A stretch of 64,000 nt of DNA from an uncultured Collinsella sp. (GCA_900542155.1 UQMD01000011.1:4726-68725); one strand, 5' to 3'; counted from the first letter of the stretch, positions 52,401 through 60,937 are shown. Program-made: numbers and translations. The notes: generated by a model from the sequence alone, not told the origin.

Positions 52401-53013
52401 CGTGAACCAGGTTGCCATGGAGGAGTACGAGCAGCTTAAGCGCCGCGCCGATTACATCGAGGAGCAGCTGGCCGATCTTGAGAGCGCGCGCAAGGCGCTC
52501 ACCAAGATCACCGTGGCCATCGACCGCAAGATGCGTAAAGCCTTCCTGGTGACGTTTGAGAAGGTTGATGCGAATTTCCGCGAGATCTCCGCCATGCTCT
52601 TTCCGGGCGGTCAGGCTCACCTTGAGATGACCGATCCCGAGCATCCGGCCGAGACGGGCATTGAGGTCGTGGCGCAGCCGCGCGGCAAGCGCATCACCAA
52701 GATGATGCTCATGTCGGGTGGCGAGAAGAGCCTGACGGCGCTCGCACTGCTCTTTGCCGTGTACCGCACGCGCACGGTGCCGTTCTATGTGCTGGACGAG
52801 GTCGAGGCGGCGCTCGACGACGCCAACCTGTCTAAGCTCATCGGCGCGCTCGATGTGCTGCGTTCCGATACGCAGCTCTTGGTAATCTCGCATCAGCGCC
52901 GTACTATGGAGGATGCTGACGTTCTCTACGGCGTCTCGATGCAAGCCGACGGCGTCAGTCGCGTCGTCTCGCAAAAACTCGATCGCGAAACCGGAAAGGT
53001 CGTGAATGCATAA
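49477..53013 (+). CDS. smc: Chromosome segregation protein SMC
   Basis: Condensin ATPase that organises the chromosome. The 1178-residue protein has Walker A GPNGSGKS at 31-38, two long coiled coils (about 165-500 and 670-1010), a hinge between them (about 505-665, with a Gly-rich segment GGYYVVDDLAAAL), and the C-terminal head with LMSGGEKSLTALALLF (ABC signature) and VLDEVEAALDDANL (Walker B). GTG start preceded by GAGG. The adjoining rnc-smc-ftsY order is conserved. No scpA or scpB in the window. Confidence 0.96.
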   Translation: MYLKSLTLKGFKSFADRAHMTFEPGLTVIVGPNGSGKSNISDSILWVLGEQSAKQLRGQAMEDVIFSGSSARKPVGVAEVTLVLDNSDHMLPVDFDEVAITRRMYRSGESEYLINSSPCRLMDIQDILHDSGLGKDTHSIISQGKLDAILQSRPEERRALIEEAAGISKHKRRKERALKKIKSMDEHLTRARDINKEIARQLRPLERQVDRARKYKELSSRASELTQMLAVEELRSLQSQWNDLESRSKEGAAELELAQYRLGEKERELEKLQVMLEEKGLFVGDLGEQRRHMQDVVGRINSDMRLLEEKGHNMVSRLSDMRGQISSSEHQRRRVVEELEDARAQLEEVTGAHMQAQDDVDAAGPAAAQLHERRVALDNQISQLTREQRDVQRVADNAALELAKVKDSLSNAEVEDSMYASRLEQIDEQLEEVTASLESRRDRAEELESAFEAARQAQKDAREATETARAALKDLRAREGEARNKLSEVRSELASQKKLDARMADSSPLVSRLMGALGDDVSGRLGDVLEAPRELEGLVEQLLAGDIDALLFDNAAALERAGRAALDQKKASGEALLMARGVSGSAAAESAAGSRLVDRLSVRAGYGPVVEALLGGYYVVDDLAAALAAPVVDGVTYVTPDGARVSCGGLVRVGLDAGEASGALERKRRIRELEGLEPDLAAMFEHVSDQVVEANVAVEEARAAEGDAAGEIARLEGERRSLLSEIGRLEQSANNAEVERVRISKRREQAAEAVRAARPRVDELTRSRDEARAQASDLGLQIAEANDELDRVRRDDSEAAGKLADAKVRLAQTSERLRSLKGRVPDLEHRLEGIDRRIRGTRQASRSLELLRLRVDPMHERYSALLERASDWAARLRDQATLEEADSASLKKTIEDAKAEVARTKDRVDAAATTQNEFKVARGKLEVQVEAAIKAITADGTTVLEEALMLPAPTDRDAAERELNQLARQINNLGPVNQVAMEEYEQLKRRADYIEEQLADLESARKALTKITVAIDRKMRKAFLVTFEKVDANFREISAMLFPGGQAHLEMTDPEHPAETGIEVVAQPRGKRITKMMLMSGGEKSLTALALLFAVYRTRTVPFYVLDEVEAALDDANLSKLIGALDVLRSDTQLLVISHQRRTMEDADVLYGVSMQADGVSRVVSQKLDRETGKVVNA

Positions 53014-53930
53014 TGGGATTCTTTGACGCACTCTCACGCGGACTTGAGCGCAGCCGCGAGGCCCTTAACGAGGTCTTCTATTTTGGCGGTGAGGTCGACG
53101 AGGATTTTTGGGAGGACCTTGAGGACACCCTCGTCATGGGTGACATGGGTGCCGAGGTCGCCATTCAGGTCTCCGATGACCTGCGCGATGCCGCCGCCAA
53201 GAAGAACCTCAAGACCGCCCCGCAGCTTCGTCGCGCCCTGGCCGAGCAACTCGAGGGCCATTTTGTGCCCGTCGAGCGCGATCCGTTCGCCGATACGCCG
53301 AGCTGCGTGCTGTTTGTCGGTATTAACGGTGCCGGCAAGACCACCACGGTCGGCAAGATTGCGAGCGCCATGGCCGCCCGCGGCAAGAACGTGGTGATCG
53401 GTTCGGCCGACACCTTCCGTGCCGCCGCTATCGAGCAGCTCGATGTGTGGGGCCAGCGCGCCGGCGTACCGGTTATCAAGCGTGACCGCGGCTCCGATCC
53501 GGCGAGCGTGTGCTATGACGTACTTGACGAGGCCGATAAGCGCGGCAGCGACCTGGTGCTCATCGATACCGCCGGCCGTCTGCACACGAGCCCCGAGCTC
53601 ATGCGCGAGCTTGCCAAGGTGGTCAATGTGACCCGTAAGCGTGCCGCCAATATGGCCTCCGGTCCCATGCCGGTTTCGGTCGTGCTTGTGATCGATGCCG
53701 CCACTGGTCAGAACGGTCTGAACCAGGCGCTCGAGTTTAACGAGGCGCTGGGCCTGGACGGTATTATCATGACTAAGCTCGACGGCACGGCTAAGGGCGG
53801 TATCGCCATGGCCGTGGCCGAGAAGCTCAAGCTCCCGATCCTGCGCATCGGCGTGGGCGAGCAGGTCGATGACCTGCAGGAGTTTAACGCCAAAGATTTC
53901 TGCCGCGCCCTGGTGGGCGAGTCCAATTAA
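53013..53930 (+). CDS. ftsY: Signal recognition particle receptor FtsY
   Basis: Docks SRP-ribosome complexes at the membrane. The 305 residues consist almost wholly of the NG core: N-domain (EVDEDFWEDLEDTLVMGDMGAEVA), P-loop GINGAGKTTTVGK, DTFRAAAIEQL, DTAGRLHTSPELM, TKLDGTAKGG. The long acidic A-domain of E. coli FtsY is missing, leaving a short amphipathic start (GFFDALSRGLERSREAL), as in many Gram-positive bacteria. ATG overlaps the smc TAA (TAATG). Confidence 0.95.
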   Translation: MGFFDALSRGLERSREALNEVFYFGGEVDEDFWEDLEDTLVMGDMGAEVAIQVSDDLRDAAAKKNLKTAPQLRRALAEQLEGHFVPVERDPFADTPSCVLFVGINGAGKTTTVGKIASAMAARGKNVVIGSADTFRAAAIEQLDVWGQRAGVPVIKRDRGSDPASVCYDVLDEADKRGSDLVLIDTAGRLHTSPELMRELAKVVNVTRKRAANMASGPMPVSVVLVIDAATGQNGLNQALEFNEALGLDGIIMTKLDGTAKGGIAMAVAEKLKLPILRIGVGEQVDDLQEFNAKDFCRALVGESN

Positions 53931-53940
53931 GGAGTGACTA

Positions 53941-55416
53941 GTGTTTGATTCTCTGAGCGATCGCCTCAACGACACATTTGACCGCCTGCGCGGCAAGGGT
54001 AAGCTGACCGAGGCCGATATCACTTCGGCCATGCGCGACATTCGCATGGCGCTGCTCGAGGCCGACGTTAACTTTAAGGTCGTCAAGGAGTTCGTTGCCA
54101 AGACCAAGGAGCGCTGCATGACCGCCGAGGTCATGGAGTCGCTGTCGCCGGCGCAAAACGTCGTCAAGATCGTGCTCGACGAGCTCACCGAGATGCTCGG
54201 CTCCACCGAGAGTAAGCTCGTTTTTAGCAATCGCATTCCTAATGTCATCATGCTCGTGGGCCTGCAGGGCTCCGGTAAGACCACGGCTGCCGTAAAGCTG
54301 GCCTACTTGCTCAAGAAGCAGGGCCGCTCGCCGCTGCTCGCCGCGTGCGACGTCTACCGTCCCGCCGCTGCCGACCAGCTGGCCACGCTCGGTGGCGAGA
54401 TCGGCGTGCCGGTCTTCCGCGGTGACGGCGCGCACCCGGTCGACATTGCCAAGGGCGCCATTCAGGAGGCCGTCGACCACCTGCGTGACGTGGTCATCGT
54501 CGATACTGCCGGTCGTCTGCAGATCGACGAGCAGATGATGCAGGAGGCCGTCGACATCAAGAAGGCCGTCAAGCCCGACCAGGTGCTGATGGTCGTCGAT
54601 GCCATGACCGGCCAGGATATCGTCAACGTCGTCTCGACCTTCGCCGATCGCACCGACTTTGATGGCGTGATTATCTCCAAGCTCGACGGTGACGCCCGTG
54701 GCGGTGGCGCACTTTCGGTGCGTCAGGTGACCGGCAAGCCCATCAAGTTCGTGAGCATGGGCGAGAAGCCCGATTCGCTGGAGCCGTTCTATCCCGACCG
54801 CATGGCCAAGCGAATCTTGGGCATGGGCGATGTCGTAGGTATTATCGAGAAGGCCCAGGAGGCAGCCGATGCCGAGCAGCTTGAGGCTGCCGAGCGTATG
54901 CTGCGCGAGGGCTTCACCATGAACGACATGCTCGATCAGATGAAAGCCGTCAAAAAGATGGGCGGCATGAAGGGCATTCTGGGCATGCTCCCCGGCGGTC
55001 AGCGTGCACTCAACCAGATGGGCGGCAACCTGGACGAGGGTATCTTCGATAAGAACGAGGCCATCATCATGTCGATGACCAAGGAGGAGCGCCTGCGTCC
55101 CTCCATCATCAACGGCCAGCGCCGCGCCCGCATTGCCAAGGGAGCCGGCGTAACTCCCACCGAGGTCAACAGCCTTATGAAGCAGTGGGGCGAGATGAAT
55201 AAGATGATGGGCCGCATGCGCACGATGGCCAATCAGGCACAGGCCGGCGGCAAGAAGGGCAAAAAGGGTAAGAAGGGCAAGAAGATGCGCATGCCCAATA
55301 TCCCTGGCCTGGACGCCATGGGTCTGGGCGGCATGGGTGGCCTGGGTACGGGCGGTCCCAAGTCCGATATGGAGCTGCTGCGCCAGATGGAAGCGCAGAT
55401 GCGAAATAAGAAATAG
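53941..55416 (+). CDS. ffh: Signal recognition particle protein Ffh
   Basis: GTPase that binds signal sequences with 4.5S-type RNA. The 491 residues show GLQGSGKTTAAVKLA, CDVYRPAAADQL, VDTAGRLQIDEQMM, SKLDGDARGGGALS, and the Met-rich M domain (MNDMLDQMKAVKKMGGMKGILGMLP...INGQRRARIAKGAG). A Lys/Gly-rich stretch (about 440-455) and a Gly/Met tail extend beyond the common end. GTG start follows AAGGAGTG. An SRP RNA gene is not seen in the window. Confidence 0.96.
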   Translation: MFDSLSDRLNDTFDRLRGKGKLTEADITSAMRDIRMALLEADVNFKVVKEFVAKTKERCMTAEVMESLSPAQNVVKIVLDELTEMLGSTESKLVFSNRIPNVIMLVGLQGSGKTTAAVKLAYLLKKQGRSPLLAACDVYRPAAADQLATLGGEIGVPVFRGDGAHPVDIAKGAIQEAVDHLRDVVIVDTAGRLQIDEQMMQEAVDIKKAVKPDQVLMVVDAMTGQDIVNVVSTFADRTDFDGVIISKLDGDARGGGALSVRQVTGKPIKFVSMGEKPDSLEPFYPDRMAKRILGMGDVVGIIEKAQEAADAEQLEAAERMLREGFTMNDMLDQMKAVKKMGGMKGILGMLPGGQRALNQMGGNLDEGIFDKNEAIIMSMTKEERLRPSIINGQRRARIAKGAGVTPTEVNSLMKQWGEMNKMMGRMRTMANQAQAGGKKGKKGKKGKKMRMPNIPGLDAMGLGGMGGLGTGGPKSDMELLRQMEAQMRNKK

Positions 55417-55441
55417 GGCTGTAATTCCAGCTTGATATGGC

Positions 55442-55473
55442 AAAGGCCACTCGGAAGCTACCGGGTGGCCTTT
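55442..55473. terminator. Bidirectional terminator between ffh and the DUF134/NifX-like gene
   Basis: AAAGGCCAC/GTGGCCTTT (55442-55450/55465-55473) extended inward by TCGG/CCGG, around AAGCTA. A and T runs flank both sides, suiting the convergent genes. Confidence 0.85.
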
Positions 55474-55536
55474 GTTGTTGGCTTTGATTGTTGGGGTGCG
55501 TGCAGCGTCGTGTCCCGAGCTCGCGGTGCCGTGCCG

Positions 55537-56295
55537 TTAGTGGCAGCCGCAGCCCTCGTGACCCTCGTGCTCGTGATGGTCGTGGCAGCTGCAGGACTCG
55601 CCATGTTCGTGGTCGTGGTCATGGCCGTGGCAGCCGCACGTGGCCTCGCCGTTCTGTGCGAGCGTGCCGGCGATAAGGGCCTCGACGCAAGCGTCGCAGC
55701 TGCCCTGGGCACCTGCGTATACCGTGATGCCGGCTTGGGCAAGCGCGTTGATAGCGCCTCCGCCGATACCGCCGCAGATGAGTGTGTCGACGCCACCGTT
55801 GGCGAGCAGGCCCGCCAGGGCGCCGTGACCGGTGCCACCGGTGCCTACGACTTGCTCGTTGAGCACCTTGCCGTCCTGGATGTCATAGATCTTGAACTGC
55901 TCGCTGCGGCCAAAGTGCATAAAGATATTGCCGTTGTCGTACGTCGTTGCCACCCTCATGGTGCCGACCTCCTTTGTTGGCCATGCGGCCGTCGTTGTGG
56001 TGATGGGGGAGTACGCGATATTGCCGCCCTCGATGATGAGCGCTCGTCCGTTGACCAGCGCATTTGCTACCTTGCGATGCGCGCGGCTGCAGATTGCCGC
56101 CACCGTGGCGCGGGCTATGCCCATGTGCTGGGCGACGGCCTCCTGATTGAGGCCTTCCAGGTCGCACAGCCGCAGGACTTCGAGCTCGTCGACCGTCATA
56201 TCAATGGCGTCTCCGCTGGCTGGGCCGTCAGGGGTAAAGCCGCGGTATTCGGGGATGATCCCGACGCGGCGCAGTTTCTCGCGTCTTCCTGCCAT
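55537..56295 (-). CDS. DUF134 HTH - NifX-like fusion with His/Cys-rich tail
   Basis: A 252-residue three-part protein. Residues 1-100 are DUF134, a sigma-like helix-turn-helix (MTVDELEVLRLCDLEGLNQEAVAQHMGIARATV). Residues about 113-215 match the dinitrogenase iron-molybdenum cofactor/NifX-like fold (MRVATTYDNGNIFMHFGRSEQFKIYDI...LICGGIGGGAINALAQAGITVY) that binds Fe-S or metal clusters. The last 35 residues alternate His, Cys, Asp and Glu (CGCHGHDHDHEH..., ESCSCHDHHEHEGHEGCGCH), a strong metal-binding tail. AAGGAGGG precedes the start. Two operator-like palindromes in its promoter suggest autoregulation by metal. Nitrogen fixation is not implied. Confidence 0.85.
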   Translation of the reverse strand: MAGRREKLRRVGIIPEYRGFTPDGPASGDAIDMTVDELEVLRLCDLEGLNQEAVAQHMGIARATVAAICSRAHRKVANALVNGRALIIEGGNIAYSPITTTTAAWPTKEVGTMRVATTYDNGNIFMHFGRSEQFKIYDIQDGKVLNEQVVGTGGTGHGALAGLLANGGVDTLICGGIGGGAINALAQAGITVYAGAQGSCDACVEALIAGTLAQNGEATCGCHGHDHDHEHGESCSCHDHHEHEGHEGCGCH

Positions 56296-56309
56296 GTGCC
56301 CTCCTTATC

Positions 56310-56354
56310 TGACATATGTCAACAATAGGATAGCGAACGCTCAGATTTGCGCAA
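56310..56354 (-). promoter_or_regulatory. Promoter and operator of the DUF134/NifX-like gene
   Basis: On the minus strand TTGCGC (56354-56349) and TATCCT (56332-56327) are 16 bases apart; the start would be near 56320, inside the 12-base perfect palindrome TGACATATGTCA (56310-56321). That placement is typical for a repressor operator. Confidence 0.6.
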
Positions 56355-56362
56355 GCAATTTC

Positions 56363-56374
56363 TAGCATATGTCA
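56363..56374. promoter_or_regulatory. Second operator-like site
   Basis: TAGCATATGTCA matches 9 or 10 of the 12 bases of the palindrome 53 bases away. The pair may be bridged by a dimeric regulator, probably the DUF134 protein; it also lies upstream of thyA. Confidence 0.5.
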
Positions 56375-56461
56375 GAAAATGAGGCCTTATGTTTGGGCTG
56401 TGGGGCTGCGTGTGCCTGGGCTACAATGAATCTCGCTTGTAGGCAACTGACAGGAGGGTCA

Positions 56462-57310
56462 ATGAGCAAGGCTGATCAACAGTTTGTAACCATGTGCCGC
56501 GACATTCTGGACCATGGCACCACGACCGAGGGCCAAAAGGTCCGCCCGGTGTGGGAGGATGGCACCCCTGCCTATACCATTAAAAACTTTGGTGTCACGG
56601 CCCGCTACGACCTGCGCGAGGAGTTTCCGGCGCTTACCCTGCGTCGTACGGCGCTCAAGTCCGCTATGGACGAGATCCTGTGGATCTATCAAAAGAAGTC
56701 CAATAACGTGCATGACCTCAACAGCCATATTTGGGATGAGTGGGCCGACGAGACCGGCTCCATCGGCAAGGCCTACGGCTACCAGATTGGCCAGAAGAGC
56801 CATTACGCCGAGGGCGACTTTGACCAGATGGATCGCGTACTGTACGACCTTAAGAACACTCCGTACAGCCGCCGCATTATGACGAATACCTACGTGTTTA
56901 GCGACCTGTCCGAGATGCACCTGTATCCGTGCGCCTACAGCGTGACGTATAACGTGACGCAGCGCCCACAGGATGACAAACCGACGCTCAACATGATTCT
57001 CAACCAGCGTAGCCAGGACATTTTGGCTGCGAACAACTGGAATGTGTGCCAGTACGCAATTTTGCTGATGATGGTTGCGCAGTCGGTCGATATGATCGCT
57101 GGCGAGCTGCTGCATGTGATTGCCGATGCCCACATTTACGACCGTCATGTCGATATTGTCCGTGAGCTTATCGAGCGTCCGCAGTTTGCCGCGCCCAAGT
57201 TAACGCTCAACCCCGATGTGCATGATTTCTACGCGTTTACGACCGATGATCTGATTGTCGAGGGCTATGAGCACGGCCCGCAGGTCAAGAACATCCCCAT
57301 TGCGGTGTAG
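56462..57310 (+). CDS. thyA: Thymidylate synthase
   Basis: Methylates dUMP to dTMP using methylene-tetrahydrofolate. The 282 residues have RPVWEDGTPAYTIKNFGVTARYDL, WIYQKKSNNVHDLNSHIWDEWAD, the active-site segment HLYPCAYSVTYNV with catalytic Cys 157, LNMILNQRSQDILAANNWNVCQYA and ADAHIYDRHVDIV. ATG 56462 follows AGGAGG by 3-8 bases. folA begins 9 bases after the stop: the two enzymes form the dTMP/folate cycle. Confidence 0.96.
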   Translation: MSKADQQFVTMCRDILDHGTTTEGQKVRPVWEDGTPAYTIKNFGVTARYDLREEFPALTLRRTALKSAMDEILWIYQKKSNNVHDLNSHIWDEWADETGSIGKAYGYQIGQKSHYAEGDFDQMDRVLYDLKNTPYSRRIMTNTYVFSDLSEMHLYPCAYSVTYNVTQRPQDDKPTLNMILNQRSQDILAANNWNVCQYAILLMMVAQSVDMIAGELLHVIADAHIYDRHVDIVRELIERPQFAAPKLTLNPDVHDFYAFTTDDLIVEGYEHGPQVKNIPIAV

Positions 57311-57319
57311 GTGACGCGC

Positions 57320-57838
57320 ATGACGTGTAAGCTTTCTGCCATTGTCGCCGTGTGCGATGACTGGGGTATTGGGTGCGAGGGCGACATGGTCGTGTCCAAC
57401 CGTGCCGACATGCGTCATTTTGTGGCGTGCACCAAAGGTTGCCCTGTCATTATGGGACGCAAGACGCTGCTGAGTTTCCCCGGCGGGCGTCCGCTCAAGA
57501 ATCGTCGTAATATCGTGCTCACGCGCGATGAGGATTTTTCGCCCGAAGGTGTCGACGTGGTGCATAGCGTCGACGAAGCGCTCGCCGCGGTATCCGATGA
57601 GCCCGTTGCGTGGGTGATCGGTGGTGGCGAGGTGTATCGGCAGTTTTTGCCGTATTGCGCCGAGGCCGAGGTTACGCATAACCATTGCGTGCATGACGTG
57701 GATACGTACTTTCCCGACTTGGACGCCGATCCCGCGTGGGAGATTGCGCGGCGTTGCGGTGTTGCCACGATTGCCTCGGGCGAGGGCGACGAGGGTGTCG
57801 ATTATGAGTTCGTGACGTATCGTCGCGTTGAGGCGTAA
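57320..57838 (+). CDS. folA: Dihydrofolate reductase
   Basis: Regenerates tetrahydrofolate consumed by thyA. The 172 residues carry LSAIVAVCDDWGIGCEGDMVV (Asp/Trp start, WGIG motif), HFVACTKGCPVIMGRKTLLSFPGGRPLKNRRNIVLT and VIGGGEVYRQFLPY. ATG 57320 and an in-frame GTG at 57311 are both possible; ATG keeps the usual short leader. Trimethoprim is the known inhibitor of the family; no resistance substitution is claimed. Confidence 0.92.
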   Translation: MTCKLSAIVAVCDDWGIGCEGDMVVSNRADMRHFVACTKGCPVIMGRKTLLSFPGGRPLKNRRNIVLTRDEDFSPEGVDVVHSVDEALAAVSDEPVAWVIGGGEVYRQFLPYCAEAEVTHNHCVHDVDTYFPDLDADPAWEIARRCGVATIASGEGDEGVDYEFVTYRRVEA

Positions 57839-57947
57839 ATCGTCTGGCGTGAACGGTATCATCGGTTTGTTTGAATGCATGGGGCGGCGCTTAGCGTCGC
57901 CTCGTTTGGTATAGATGTGCTGTAAAGAAGGGTGCGGGCTGGCTGCT

Positions 57948-58862
57948 ATGACTGATGCCGTTGAGGTGCTGCGAATCGATTCGCTCGAGGACGAGCGGCT
58001 CGATGCCTACGTGCGACTGACCGAGCGTGAGCTTCGCTGCGTGCTGGAGCCGCAGAAGGGCATTTTTATCGCCGAGAGTGCCAAGGTCATCGAGCGTGCG
58101 GTTCGCGCCGGATACGAGCCGGTGAGCTTTCTTTTGGGCGAACGCTGGCTCGATCAGATGATGCCACTGTTTGAGCGCCTGGTTGTGCGCGAGGGCGCGG
58201 GTCCGGTTCCCGTGTTCGTGGCCTCGATGGAGCTCATGGAGCGGCTGACGGGTTTTAACGTGACGCGCGGTGCGCTCGCGGCATTCCGTCGTCCACGCCA
58301 GATTCCGGTAGCCGAGTTCTTGAGTGGCGTCGTCGAGGCGGCGGGTGAGCGCCCGGTGCGCGTGTGCGTGCTCGAGGGCATTGTCGACCACACCAATGTC
58401 GGCGCGATTTTCCGCTCGGCGGCTGCGCTGAACGTCGATGGCATTTTGGTGAGCCCCACTTGCTGTGACCCGCTGTACCGTCGCTCGGCCCGCGTGAGCA
58501 TGGGCACGGTGTTCCAGGTGCCCTGGACGCGCATTGGCAGCGAGGCGCGCGTATGGCCGCATGATGGGCTGGCGGCGCTGCACGATGCTGGCTTTTCGTG
58601 TGCTGCTATGGCATTGACGGATGATTCGGTGTCGCTGGACGATCCCGCGCTCCAGGAGATTGACCGCCTGGCAATCTTTATGGGCACCGAGGGTGCTGGC
58701 TTGGGCGCCAAGACCATTGCAGGCTGCGACCGCGCCGTGCGCATTCCGATGGCGCACGGGGTCGATTCACTCAACGTTGCCGCTGCGAGTGCCGTCGCCT
58801 TTTGGCAACTGTGCCCGCATGTGAGCAACGAGTACCACTACCAGCCGGGGCTGTATCACTAG
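57948..58862 (+). CDS. TrmH/SpoU-family RNA 2'-O-methyltransferase
   Basis: SAM-dependent methylation of rRNA or tRNA ribose. The 304-residue product has an N-terminal substrate domain (RLDAYVRLTERELRCVLEPQKGIFIAESAKVIERAV) and the SPOUT knot: VRVCVLEGIVDHTNVGAIFRSAAAL (motif 1), LAIFMGTEGAGLG (motif 2) and VRIPMAHGVDSLNVAAASAVAFW (motif 3). The start is uncertain: ATG 57948 begins the homology, but ATG 57915 in the same frame is also open, and no good ribosome-binding site marks either. The substrate nucleotide is not determinable. Confidence 0.85.
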   Translation: MTDAVEVLRIDSLEDERLDAYVRLTERELRCVLEPQKGIFIAESAKVIERAVRAGYEPVSFLLGERWLDQMMPLFERLVVREGAGPVPVFVASMELMERLTGFNVTRGALAAFRRPRQIPVAEFLSGVVEAAGERPVRVCVLEGIVDHTNVGAIFRSAAALNVDGILVSPTCCDPLYRRSARVSMGTVFQVPWTRIGSEARVWPHDGLAALHDAGFSCAAMALTDDSVSLDDPALQEIDRLAIFMGTEGAGLGAKTIAGCDRAVRIPMAHGVDSLNVAAASAVAFWQLCPHVSNEYHYQPGLYH

Positions 58863-58987
58863 GCAGATAGTTCGCACCGGGCTCTGGTTCGGGGCGTTTC
58901 GGCCGACGTCGGTCGGTGCTAAGCTGGTATTGGCTTTGGTCTTAAATTGCCGTTTTGTTGTTTGACGTACGCTGGTGGGGAGGGCGT

Positions 58988-60337
58988 GTGGCTAAGAAAT
59001 CTACGGCTATCGATGTAACGCAGGGCGTTATTTGGCAGCAGCTGCTGTCGCTGTGCGTCCCTATCTTCTTTAGTTCGTTCTTTCAGCAGGCATACACGCT
59101 TATCGGTACCTATATCGTCGGTCAGTTTGGCGGCAAGCTCGCACTGGGTGGCATTCAGGCCACGATGGTGCTTACGGAGCTCTGCATTGGTTTTTGCGTC
59201 GGTGTTGGTGCTGGCTGTGCCGTTATTACCGGCCAGTTTTTTGGTCAGCACGATGACGAGCGCTTGAGCCGATCGGTCCATACGGCCATGACGCTCGCGC
59301 TGGTGGGCGGCATTGTCATTTCCATTCTGGGCATGGTGCTTGTCGAGCCGATGCTTGTGCTGATGAATACACCGCATGAGCTGCTGGCCGAGGGTGTGGC
59401 GTATGCCCGTTGCTACTTTGCCGCCATGTTTGCGGCGCTGCTGCTCAATATGGGGACGGCGTTGTTGCGCGCCGTGGGCGACACTCGCGGTCCGGCGGTC
59501 ATTATTGCCTCCGGCTGCTTCGTCAACGTTGCACTCGACATTCTCTTTGTCGCCGTGCTGCACATGGAAGCGCTGGGCTGCGGCATCGCGGTGGCGCTGA
59601 CGATCTGCACCAATGCCACGATGATTGTGATCCGCATGATGCGCGCTCCGGGGGCGTGGCGGTTGTCGCTATCCAAACTCGGTATCGATCGCGGCATTTG
59701 CAAGAGCATGCTTTCGTGCGGTTTGCCGCTGGGCGTTCAGTCTGCGGCGTATTCGATCTCCAACGTTTTGATTCAGGTGTCGGTCAACTCGTTTGGAGCC
59801 GATGTCACGACCGCTTGGGGTCTTTCCGGTCGCCTGGACGGCATTATCTGGATGGTTACCGAGGCGCTTGGTGTGTCGATTACTACGTTCTCGGCGCAGA
59901 ACTTTGGTGCGCGCAATTACGATCGCATGCGAAAGGGATACCACACGTCGCTCGTGCTTTCATTTGTGCTTATCGGTGGCCTGTCTGCCGTGCTGCTGGT
60001 GTTTTCGGGCCCGCTTTCGCGTCTGTTTATCGACGATGCCGCAATTTCGGCCTACACCACGACGATTCTTCATTTCATCGCGCCGTTCTACGCGATCTTC
60101 TCGATTATCGAAAACGCGTCCGGCTCCATCCGCGGCGCTGGCGTGAGCTTCCAGCCTATGATGCTCACGATATTCGGCACGGTCGTGCTCCGCGTGGCGT
60201 GGGTGTTCGCGATTATGCCGCTCGACCCCTCGCTCGAGCATCTGCTGCTGGTCTACCCCGTAACCTGGGTAATCACCGCCACGATGTTCACCGTCTACCA
60301 TCACAGCGGCAACTGGCTAGGCCGCGCCACTGCCTAG
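58988..60337 (+). CDS. MATE-family multidrug efflux transporter
   Basis: Exports cationic compounds using Na+ or H+. The 449 residues start with a short cytosolic end and VTQGVIWQQLLSLCVPIFFSSFFQQAYTLIGTYIVGQF, then two six-helix bundles; QFFGQHDDERLSRSVHTAM and NFGARNYDRMRKGYHTSL are the repeated cytosolic loops between helices 3-4 and 9-10. GTG 58988 is chosen because GGGGAGGG ends 5 bases upstream and the homology starts there. The ligand is unknown. A stem-loop overlaps its stop codon. Confidence 0.88.
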   Translation: MAKKSTAIDVTQGVIWQQLLSLCVPIFFSSFFQQAYTLIGTYIVGQFGGKLALGGIQATMVLTELCIGFCVGVGAGCAVITGQFFGQHDDERLSRSVHTAMTLALVGGIVISILGMVLVEPMLVLMNTPHELLAEGVAYARCYFAAMFAALLLNMGTALLRAVGDTRGPAVIIASGCFVNVALDILFVAVLHMEALGCGIAVALTICTNATMIVIRMMRAPGAWRLSLSKLGIDRGICKSMLSCGLPLGVQSAAYSISNVLIQVSVNSFGADVTTAWGLSGRLDGIIWMVTEALGVSITTFSAQNFGARNYDRMRKGYHTSLVLSFVLIGGLSAVLLVFSGPLSRLFIDDAAISAYTTTILHFIAPFYAIFSIIENASGSIRGAGVSFQPMMLTIFGTVVLRVAWVFAIMPLDPSLEHLLLVYPVTWVITATMFTVYHHSGNWLGRATA

Positions 60338-60363
60338 CCATTGGGGACGTCCGCAATGGCTAG
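60334..60363. terminator. Stem-loop shared by two convergent stop codons
   Basis: CTAGCCATT/AATGGCTAG (60334-60342/60355-60363) contains the TAG of the MATE gene and, on the other strand, the TAG of cobO. No T-run follows, so it may act as an RNA-stability or Rho-limited end. Confidence 0.5.
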
Positions 60364-60845
60364 TATTCGATACCTTGGCGGGCTAGGAGGCCTTCGTCGA
60401 AGTAGTGTTTGACGGGGCGCATTTCGGTTACTAGGTCGGCAAGGTCGGCGAGGGGCAGCAAGCCGCGGCCGGTGAGCACGAGCTCCGTGGTGGTCGGTTT
60501 CATCGCGATCAACGCTTCGACATCTTCGCGCGTCACAAAGCCCCGTCGCATGGCTTCTCCCAGTTCATCCAAGATCAGCGCGTCGACTTGGCTAATCTGC
60601 TCGCGCGCCAGCTCCATGATCTGTGAGGCACAGGCTTCGGGCGTGTCGCGGTCGGCTTGTACGATGCGTAGCCCCAATCGAGGTGCTGCGTCATGTTCGG
60701 CGCAGTGCAGCTTCTTGGCAAACTGAAGCATGAGTACGTTAAGCCCATAGCCCGTGGCGCGCAGCGCGAGCCCCAGCGCAGCCGTCGTCTTGCCCTTGCC
60801 GTCGCCCGTGTAGATCTGAACCTTGCCGACTTCCAGTGATGCCAT
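60360..60845 (-). CDS. cobO: Cob(I)alamin adenosyltransferase (CobO/BtuR type)
   Basis: Adds the adenosyl group to corrinoids. The 161 residues contain VQIYTGDGKGKTTAALGLALRATGYGLNVLMLQF with the inverted P-loop, LILDELGEAMRRGFV (metal/ATP site) and the end signature LVTEMRPVKHYFDEGLLARQGIEY. It is a little shorter at the N-terminus than E. coli BtuR (196), which lacks only the disordered arm. AAAGGA precedes the ATG. No other cobalamin genes are near; it may salvage gut corrinoids. Confidence 0.9.
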   Translation of the reverse strand: MASLEVGKVQIYTGDGKGKTTAALGLALRATGYGLNVLMLQFAKKLHCAEHDAAPRLGLRIVQADRDTPEACASQIMELAREQISQVDALILDELGEAMRRGFVTREDVEALIAMKPTTTELVLTGRGLLPLADLADLVTEMRPVKHYFDEGLLARQGIEY

Positions 60846-60937
60846 CTCTGTCCTTTCGTGCCCGGCGTCGGTTTATCGCCGTTCGGGTTGGGTATTCTAG
60901 ATAGCATTATCAACCCCAGTAGATGGAGTTCAAGCAG

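Noticed and set aside
55537..56295. Nitrogen-fixation gene
   Set aside because: The NifX-like fold is widespread in non-fixing bacteria, and no nif genes are near.
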